Assembly (NCBI GenBank): GCA_025667525.1
Contig: CM046875.1
Location: forward strand, 122,192,340-122,256,339
Length of the DNA stretch: 64,000 bases
Source of the DNA: Glebionis coronaria
Lineage: Eukaryota > Streptophyta > Magnoliopsida > Asterales > Asteraceae
Direction: 5' to 3'
The translations under genes and the position numbers were made by a program. Numbering within the stretch: the first letter of the stretch is position 1; the number at the start of each line of letters is the position of its first letter. Of the stretch, positions 56,587-64,000 are shown one piece after another. Below the pieces are notes generated by a model that saw nothing but the letters and a program-made list of their open reading frames with translations, searched no databases and had not been told where the DNA came from.

Positions 56587-56984
56587 ACTGTTGTATATGT
56601 TGAGGGAGGTAAAAGTTGTACAATTTTTATACTAATTTTATTGTATAGTCTATGTTTTGTGTTTTTAATGTGATTACAGGTTGATAGAAAAAGATAAAAG
56701 AGGTTGTAATGATAGTGGAATGCATAAACTGGTCAAAATTGTGAGGTACCGTTATAACTCCAAGTACCGCTAGCACACGTTCAAGTACCGAGTATGTTTC
56801 ATGTACCGCTACATGTCCGTTGTACCGTTAAGGGTCTATTTTGTAAATTTGGTGGTTTCTTCACGCTTGGGTTTGTTATTTACTTAAATACTTACTCCAA
56901 TTACACAATTGATTCACCTAATCTTTTATTCTTATCTCTTGATTCTATAACCTTCTCTCTAATTTTTCGATCATCAAAAATACT

Positions 56985-59900
56985 AATGGCTGCTTTACAA
57001 GTGATCTCTAAGCATAATTTGGTTGCAAATCTTGCTGTGAATGATGACTCTCTTGGATTCCATGAGATTCTTAGTTTCTTATCTCGAAGTCATGTTCACT
57101 TTACACTCACTGTAAGTCCCATTGTCTCTGTTTCCATTTTTGAACAATTTTGGAACACTACCGTGTTAGGTACTCGGTTTGATCAACCTTGCATTAGGGC
57201 TAGGGTGAATCATAGAAATATATATGTAACTGAGGTACTGTTAAGGGCAAGTTTGAGATTAAATGATGAAAATGGACTTAGTATGCTTAATAACACAGAG
57301 ATACATGATGGCCTTGCAGCCATAGGCTATGAGGGTGGTAGGGAAAGTCTTACTTTCTTTAAAGCTTTATTTTCAACTCAATAGAAATTGCTTTTTCATG
57401 CTTATTCACTGTTTGAGATCTAAAAGTACATCTTTTGATCAAATTCATGCTGCATTCACATCAGCTGGTATTTGTCTTGCAAACAATAGGGTTTTTAATT
57501 TTTCAAGATAATTTTTTTAAAAAAATGACTAGGAATTTGGAAGGAACTAAGAAGTTTTTGATGTATCCTAGATTTATTCAGACTTTAGTTAGTGACCAAA
57601 TACCTAACCTACCAGATTTAACTGATACATGTGATGTTCCTACCTTCACAAAGAGAACTTTCTCTTTCTTGACCAAACAAGGCAATGCCTTTACATGAAT
57701 AGTTACACCATTGTTTGCTCATATGTTAGCCCAACCTGCCAACCAAGAAGGTGATGAACCTAGAAATGCTAGTGCTTCTCAGCAAACTCCTTCTCACCAG
57801 AGTTCCCATTCCTTAGAAGATTCACAATCTTCTTCTCACAGTGTTGGTGCTCCACCAAATACTAATGAGATGATCCATACACTAGCTGCTTGTATTGTTG
57901 CTAGTGGTTCACCACCAGCACAAGCACCAGAGGTGATGGATGTTGCAAATTTAACTACTTTGTGTACTAGTTTGTCCCAACAGGTACATGTGTTACAAAA
58001 AGAAAAACTTGTTCAAGACAAGAAGATTGTTGAATTGGAAGCTAGCCTAATCAAGTTGAGGAACAAAGTATCACATTGGATGAGTCAATATAGATCTATT
58101 TAGAAGGCTACACTCAAAAAGTAAAGATTCAAAAACTACAAGAAAAGGCAACTGAATGCAACCAAACAAGGGAGGAATTATGAAGAACAACCACCTTTTT
58201 CTGATAATCAAACAAGGATCTCTGGAAATGACATCAATTTTGAGCTGGATGAAGATGTCATTGGGACTTATGAAGATGGAACTGGTTTAGAGACTGGTGT
58301 GGATGAACCTACAAACATGAAGTTTCATAAGGAAGAACCACACCCTACTCATGAGGAGCCACAAGTTGAAGAAATGATGGTAACTCAGCCAGCACCAACG
58401 CCTCAATCACCACTTCAAGTGAATTGGAGTACTTTCTATGAGAAGTTAGAGGAAATAAATGTTCAATTTCCTTATCCTCAACTCCACCGCCACAAAGATA
58501 AATTTGGTTTCACAAGAAACAATCTTTGCAAGTACTGTCCAGATCAAGAATGAGCATTGGATCAGACAAAACTAAAGATGTGCAAGTTGAAAAGAGAGCT
58601 TCAGTGGAAGAAAGAGTATCTGAAGATACACAAGTGATTGAAGAAACAAATGTGTCTAATACTGGTGAAGTCAACATTGTTGAAGATCCAAGTACTGCTA
58701 AGCCAACTAAGCCGATTGTAAGTACCACTGGTGATCATCATTCACTAGAAAGTCAAACTCCTTTTGGAGAGGATGAGACCTTAGCCCAAATACTGCTTGA
58801 CTTAAGAGAGAAGAATTCAGCTAAGAAAGCAAAACAAGCAGAGACAGAGAAGAAGACACAACAAGAAGTTCTTGCCAAAAAGGATCAAACTAAAGGTAAG
58901 AAAGTTCAAGCTTCACACCCTACTAAATGTATAGTTATTCAACAACAAGCTGATGAGGAAAGACCTTCCAAGCTGAAGAAGAAGCTACCTAAGATTAATC
59001 CAAAGGATAAGGGGAAGAAGCAAATACTATCAGAATCTAAAAATGAAAGTGATTCAGATGAAGATATAAGCAAAGTCATGTATAGATTTAATCAATTAGA
59101 CCATGATGAGGAATATGCTCTTAGGATGCAAGCTCAGATTCGTGAAGAAGACTTACAAGAAGAACTTGAAGCTAAGCAGCATTTGCTAGAAGCTAAGAGA
59201 ATACAGCAAGAATGGAACATACAAGAGTATGATAGGATTCAAGTTGATTTACATGCAAGTAAGCTTCTTGCAGACTCATTGATAGCTGAAGAGAGAGATG
59301 CTTATAATGAAGAAGAGAAATCAAAGTTGATTGATGATCTGGTAAGGGAGCAACAAAGATTCTTTGTTGAAAAGAGAAGAAGAGAAATAATTAAGCCTCC
59401 AACTACTATGCAGATTAGGAATCAAATGATAAACTTTCTCAAGAAAGTTAATGGTTTCACTCATATTCAGCTGGTCAAGAAGAATTTTGAAGAAATCAGG
59501 ACTTTGTATGAGCAACATAAGAGAACTGAATTGAATTTTGTTGAGATTGGATCTGAAGCAGATAGAATGGCTATTGAAAGACATAGAAGACATCTGCAAC
59601 AACAAAGGCAATTTGGAAGTACTCATAGAATTGAGCCAAGTACTACTGAACCTACAAATACATCTCCAACTATCAAGACCACTTATGTGAGGAAGAATAG
59701 AAAGGAGAAGGTAAGTTCAAAAGAGGAAGAGACTGCTCAAAGAATGAATGGAGGAGATAAGGCTGAAGATATTGCTCAGGCTGAAAATGTACAAGCAGTA
59801 CATACACAGTCAACAGTACATACTAAAGAAAAGGTACATACAAACTTGGAAGAGGGTTCAACAGAATTTGAGGGAACCTCTAAGGGTGTTAAAAGGAAAA

Positions 59901-60457
59901 TATCAACTAAGAGAAAGAAGAAAGCCAAGAGGGCCAAGTCAACAGCAGAAGATAGTGATGATGATGAGAGCTTGAAGAAGTACTTGAAGATAGTAAAATT
60001 TGAAGATCAATGTATTGATACAGAGATTTTTAGAAATAGATCATCTATTGCTAGATGGATATACTCTATGGATCAAGGACTGGAAGCTCATGGAATTCAA
60101 AGAACTGATGGCACAACAAGAATATTCAGACTTTTGGAAGATATTCTTCACATTCTTGACATACAAGATATTCAGGATCTTTTCAGGTTAGTTCAAAAAG
60201 CCACTGCAAGTAAAACTGAAGTATCACTATTGTATAGGGAAATGCTCTTCATGTATCAACCACACAACTGTGATCAAGAAATGTTGACAGAATTAGAGAA
60301 TCAGGTTCCTAGTTACTGGAGATATTATAGGTCATGTGGATTGCATATTTTGGATATAGATGATGTTACCTATTATATGATACAAGAGAAGAGTTATCCA
60401 TTCAAAAGAAGATTGTTGGAAAGAATGTTGGAACAACAATTGGAAGTTACAGAATAA
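56985..60457 (+). pseudogene. Env-like region of the Sirevirus
   Basis: Extra ORF between RNase H and the 3' LTR, about 1150 codons if intact. The ATG is at 56985 (M-A-A-L-Q). The first domain (to 57384) has F-L-S-R-S-H-V-H-F-T-L, F-E-Q-F-W-N-T-T, V-T-E-V-L-L-R-A-S-L and F-F-K-A-L-F-S-T-Q, ending at a TAG probably from TGG. Pieces follow in shifting frames (57435-57698 with K-F-L-M-Y-P-R-F-I-Q; 57711-58103; 58299-58553). The long part 58526-60457 (643 codons) is open and rich in Lys, Glu and Gln, with long coiled-coil stretches (about residues 130-370). I see no clear signal peptide, so membrane entry is not shown. Function is unknown. Confidence 0.8.
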
Positions 60458-61330
60458 TCTGTTGATGCTTTGGAGTTGATCAGAATGGTTAAACAACAAA
60501 TCAAGGATTTGAAAGATGAGGAAGAAACTGAGAAAGAGCCTTAAGTGTTTGACTTTCAGTCACACTTTACAAATGATTCTCAGTTCACCATGTCTAACAC
60601 ACATAAGAACTGGCTAGTCCATAAGGAAACGGTTTGTGGTAAAGACTTCTCAAATCTGTTGAAAGCTGGTAGTTTGCTAAAAACTATATGGTTCTGACTC
60701 ACCTTGTTTCGAGACAAAGAGTTGGGTAGTCCTAGACAAACGGTACTAGGTAAAGACTTCATCAAATTCGTTGATGGTTGAAAATTTACCAAAAATTGTA
60801 GGGTTATCAGTACACCTTATTTTTTATGAATAAAGTATTCGTTATTCCAGAGTGTACGGCTAACTGGGAAATAATATATCCAATCCGTAGATAGCTGGTG
60901 ATTTGCTAAAAATCATGAAGCCAATACAGATTGGTTTTTGTTGTTAACTGTTTTATTTCAGGTATGAAGATTGCAAGCAAAGAGGTATTCAAGAAGAAAA
61001 TACTTAGAAGGTTTTTGTCTAATCAAATCAAGACTGAAGTTCATGATTCAGAGTTCATAGATTTAACTCAAGAAGACAATTACTGATGCTGCAAAGACAA
61101 ATGAATGTTTACAAGACACAAGAAGATCATAGTTTGAAGACAAAGATGATGTTCATGCTGTTTGAAGATTATCTTATCAGAAGAAGATCTACATTGAAGT
61201 GTTTGGCTACATTCAGTTGGATACAAATACAAATTACCAAGTTTAATCCAAGGATGAAGGAAAGACTGAAGACATGTATTCTAAATACATCCAGTACAAG
61301 AGAAACAAGAAGACAACAAGTTATCATTCT
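60458..61330 (+). other. 3' non-coding region of the Sirevirus with degenerate tandem repeats
   Basis: No gene. Three diverged units of about 110-118 bp lie at 60585-60935, recognised by GTAAAGACTTC and TTTGCTAAAAA. Corresponding points are near 60639, 60750 and 60868. Confidence 0.65.
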
Positions 61331-61345
61331 TGTTTAGGGGAGGAT
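61331..61345 (+). promoter_or_regulatory. Polypurine tract of the Sirevirus
   Basis: TGTTTAGGGGAGGAT ends at the 3' LTR TG. Confidence 0.8.
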
Positions 61346-61851
61346 TGTTAGGAATTGTTTGTTAAGTGTTAAGTACCGTTAGTGTTATTCAAGTACTGTT
61401 AGTTATCTTTTAAGTACCGTTAGTGTTAACGCGGTACATAGTAAGTACTGCTACTTATAAAGTAAGTACTGCTATGTAGATTAGGACGAATATATCTTTG
61501 TATAAGATATGTCATAGTTATAGTTAGAGTATATCTTATGTGATATACTTAAATAGTTAGAATATTGATAATATATCGTCTGTGATATAGTTATGTTTAT
61601 AGAATATTCTAATGTTTCTAGGGTTCCTTACTCTATAAAAGGAACATAGGTACAATGTCATTCATGTACCTCATTCAAGTCGATTAATAAGAGAATCGAA
61701 TAGGTAAAAGAATTATGTTCTTCTGTGCTTTATAAGTTAGATTTTTCATAACTTATTTAGCTTGAGTAAGAGTTCTCAAAGTGTTTTAGTTTGATTACAA
61801 ACTACTATACTAGTTCTTAATAGAATATAGATCCAACCAAAGGGATCAACA
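61346..61851 (+). repeat. 3' LTR of the Sirevirus-like element
   Basis: 506 bp, pairing with 49460-49966. TATA at 61634-61640. About 20 substitutions and one single-base deletion separate the copies. The first AAGTACCGTTAG word is intact here but decayed to AAGTATTGTTAG in the 5' LTR. Confidence 0.95.
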
Positions 61852-61856
61852 ACAAG
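61852..61856. repeat. Target-site duplication ACAAG (right)
   Basis: Matches 49455-49459. Confidence 0.95.
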
Positions 61857-62185
61857 TAAACGTGGTTTTCTCTTGATCCATAGGTTCGATTGGGATTTGA
61901 AAGTATCCAAAAACCATTGAGGAAACAAAAGTATTCATTTCCTGCGAGTCTTTCTAACATTTGATCCATAAAGGGTAAAGGAAAATGATCTTTCACGGTT
62001 GCATCATTTAGTTTTCGATAATCAATACAAACTCTCCATCCGGTGATGGTTCGTGTTAGTACTAATTCGTTATTTTCGTTAGTTACTACAGTAATACCTC
62101 CCTTTTTAGGTACACAATGAATAGGACTAACCCATGAGCTATCAGCGATTGGGTACATTATTCTAGAGTCTAAGAGTTTAAGGAT
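61857..62185 (-). pseudogene. Gypsy-3 reverse transcriptase, part before the insertion
   Basis: Minus strand: [21 protein letters not shown], then [11 protein letters not shown] and [15 protein letters not shown] (RT fingers). It loses frame near 61920 before the insertion. An in-frame stop at the left of K-L-L-D-S-R-I-M-Y-P separates it from the upstream part. Confidence 0.85.
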
Positions 62186-63190
62186 TTATTTTTTAACAAC
62201 ATCTTTCATGTTAGGATTTAATCTTCGTTGTTTTTCAACAACTGGTTTCTTGTTATCCAAAAGTTGGATTTTGTGTTTGCAAAACGATGGACATATGCCA
62301 GGAATGTCAGAAGTTTTCCAAGCAAAAGCTTGTTTATGCTTCTTGAGAACGTCAATTAGATCGTCTTTGTGTTCTTCAGAAAGTTGGGATGAAATAATTA
62401 CAGGGAGTAATTTTTCTTCGTGAAGAAACGCATATTCCAGATGTTCAGGAAGAGGTTTAAGTTCTAAATTTGTAGGCGGTTCTTCGACAGATTTCTTAAC
62501 TTTGAAATCGGTTTCGAAAGTTATGGTTTCAAATGGTTTTTTGATTTCTTCTTCGATTGTTTCGATTGGTTCATCAGTATGGTCGGCTACGAAGGCATCA
62601 AATTCAGCAAAAAGTTCTTCTTCGAGGATGGTTCCTTCGTTAGAATACAAAATTTCGCTTCCTTCATCAAGAAGAGCGTCGAAATCGGCTTCAACGATTT
62701 CTTCAATGACATCGATACTAAAACAAGTATCGTCATTAGAGTACGAGTGTTTCATTGCTTCATCGATAGAAAAATAAATTCTATCTTCTCCAACTCCAAG
62801 GTTGAGTTGTTTTTGCTTTACTCTAATTATAGCATCAGTTGTGTGTAAGAAAGGTCTACCAAGGATAAGTGGTACCTTGCTATCTTCTTCCATTTCTAAG
62901 ATTACAAAGTCAACAGGAAAAACAAAATTTTCGACTTCTATGAGCATGTTTTCAGCTATCCCCATTGGGTATTTGAAAGAACGGTTCACGAGTCGAACGC
63001 TCATTTTTTGGGTTTTAAAACGTTTTTACAGAGTTTAGCATACAAAGAGAATGACATGAGGTTGATACTTGCGCCAAGATCGACCAAGGCGTTGCAAGAG
63101 TATGAGTGATGAAAAGTACATGGGATTAGGAAACTTCCAGGATCTCCCAGTTTTGGTGGTACTTTGTTTTAGACAATGGGATAACATTCA
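62186..63190 (-). pseudogene. Gypsy-3 protease and RT N-terminal linker
   Basis: The protease active site [11 protein letters not shown] is encoded near 63090-63062, in a different frame from the continuation. The latter (63004-62186) holds I-P... type C-terminal protease blocks such as V-P-L-I-L-G-R-P-F-L-H-T, then an acidic linker, and L-P-E-H-L-E-Y-A-F-L and K-H-K-Q-A-F-A-W-K-T-S-D-I-P-G-I leading into RT. The catalytic Asp is present. Confidence 0.82.
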
Positions 63191-63194
63191 TCAT

Positions 63195-64000
63195 TTATAA
63201 AAGTTGAAGAAACTTCTTCAAACTTATGCTTGCTCTTGATAAGTTTTTGATAAATTTTCCATAATTTGGCATTCCAGCCAGAACATCGACTAAAGGCATG
63301 TTAATTCGAACTTCTTGTATTAAGTCGAGGAATTTACCATACTTAGCTTGCATCTTTTTCATGCGTAAGCGTTGTGGATATGGTACTTTTAGTTTATATG
63401 GTTTGGGTGTTGGGTTTTCAGTTGGTTTGGTATGGGTTGGTTGGGCTTCATCCTTATTATCACTATCGAATGGAATTTCGATTGGTGCAACTTGAGTAGG
63501 TTTGGTAGGTGATTCATAAGATAAACAGCTCCGCGTGAATACGGCATTCACATGCTCGTTACGAGCTTGTGGGGGTTGATATTTGTTGTTGTTCTTGGGA
63601 TTTGGGTTGGTATTGCTTAGTAAAGAACCATAAGCGCGATTCGGTTGTTTATCGGCCAAACAATCAAATTTAGCTTCAAGGTTTTGAATGGAAGCTTGGT
63701 GGTTTTTGGTCGTAGTTTCGAACTTGGTTTTGAAGTCAGTGAATGTTTCTCGAACAAAAATGTTGGTTTTTCTTTAAGATTCTATAAAGTTGTCAATTTT
63801 GGTTTCAAGTTTGTTTTTGTCTTTGGTTTGAGTGGGTTTCTTTTCGTCTCGGTCATAACTTGGTTTATCATTTGATCTCCAATTATCACGGTCGCGATTA
63901 CGATAATTGTTATAAAATCGAGTTCGACGAAAGGTATTCATGAAGTTGGCTTCTTCTTCCTTCGTCATGGGTGTGTCATCGTCATCACATTCACTAGAAG
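63195..64000 (-). pseudogene. Gypsy-3 gag C-terminal region (runs off the window)
   Basis: Minus strand: an Arg/Asn-rich segment (63968-63774), then a frame change, then a Pro/Lys/Thr-rich linker ending in V-P-Y-P-Q-R-L-R-M-K-K-M and I-N-M-P-L-V-D-V-L-A-G-M-P-N-Y-G-K-F (63659-63195), the usual lead-in to protease in this group. The capsid core and start lie beyond position 64000. Confidence 0.75.

Larger units (their letters stand above)
49460..61851 (+). mobile_element. Complete Sirevirus-like Ty1/copia element with env-like region
   Basis: 12,392 bp, LTRs of 507 and 506 bp, target duplication ACAAG, tRNA-Met primer site, gag, protease, integrase, RT, RNase H, an env-like region of about 3.5 kb, a 3' region with degenerate tandem repeats and a polypurine tract. 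Integrase before RT defines copia, and the extra ORF after RNase H defines the Sirevirus type. The LTRs differ by about 20 substitutions and one indel (about 4 percent), so it is much older than the Athila element. Many stops and frameshifts make it defective. Confidence 0.93.
44808..64000 (-). mobile_element. Gypsy-3: decayed Athila/Tat-type element, split by the Sirevirus
   Basis: On the minus strand, gag C-terminus, protease and RT N-terminus (64000-61857) are followed by the Sirevirus insertion (49460-61851). RT remainder, RNase H, integrase, a 3' non-coding region and an LTR (46001 to about 44808) come next. Removing the insertion restores the RT frame at the conserved segment before [12 protein letters not shown]. 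The element runs off the right edge. Several stops and frameshifts and a lost zinc-finger Cys show it is inactive. Confidence 0.88.

Overview
This window is repeat-dominated plant nuclear DNA. No ordinary host gene is supported. Nearly everything recognisable is an LTR retrotransposon (Ty1/copia and Ty3/gypsy), plus remnants of a LINE, a Stowaway-like MITE and possibly a Helitron. The protein families (Athila/Tat-type gypsy, Sirevirus-type copia with an env-like ORF, copia gag with a UBN2-like domain) point to a eudicot. From memory, without a search, the gag and pol texts look most like those of Asteraceae (Tanacetum, Artemisia, lettuce relatives). All dating and similarity statements were made by eye.

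Layout. (1) 1-2566: the 5' LTR and gag of a minus-strand Sirevirus-like copia element that runs off the left edge. (2) 2567-8896: degenerate DNA with a possible captured gene fragment (4015-4550), a solo LTR full of CGGAAT words (about 4650-6585), a Helitron-like 3' end (6720-6750), a Stowaway-like MITE (7475-7727) and a LINE remnant (8219-8480). (3) 8897-10480: a truncated plus-strand copia element (LTR, primer site, broken gag). (4) 11070-20037: a complete minus-strand gypsy-type element with 1825-bp LTRs and the target duplication ATAAT. It has gag, protease and an acidic ORF with a C-terminal membrane segment, but no reverse transcriptase, RNase H or integrase. (5) About 20436-44139: a decayed minus-strand copia element (Copia-C) interrupted twice: by a plus-strand solo LTR (24605-26289, duplication ACTTT) and by a 16.2-kb plus-strand Athila-type element (26570-42745, duplication GTCTA). 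(6) About 44810-64000: a decayed minus-strand gypsy element (Gypsy-3), interrupted by a 12.4-kb plus-strand Sirevirus-like element (49460-61851, duplication ACAAG) that carries an env-like region.

The Athila-type element is the youngest and best preserved. Its 3.8-kb LTRs differ at about ten positions, and its whole gag-pol frame is open apart from one TAG between gag and the zinc knuckle. The RT-less element shares with it a block of about 1 kb of non-coding DNA downstream of the coding region, plus short hairpins and polypurine tracts. This suggests cis signals kept for mobilisation by an autonomous partner.

The most unusual signals are non-coding: consecutive perfect hairpins in the U5 part of the Athila LTR; dense arrays of a CGGAAT word in one LTR family; a word close to AAGTACYGYTA scattered through the LTRs, gag, env-like region and UTRs of the Sirevirus; and repeated polypurine tracts in all three gypsy elements.
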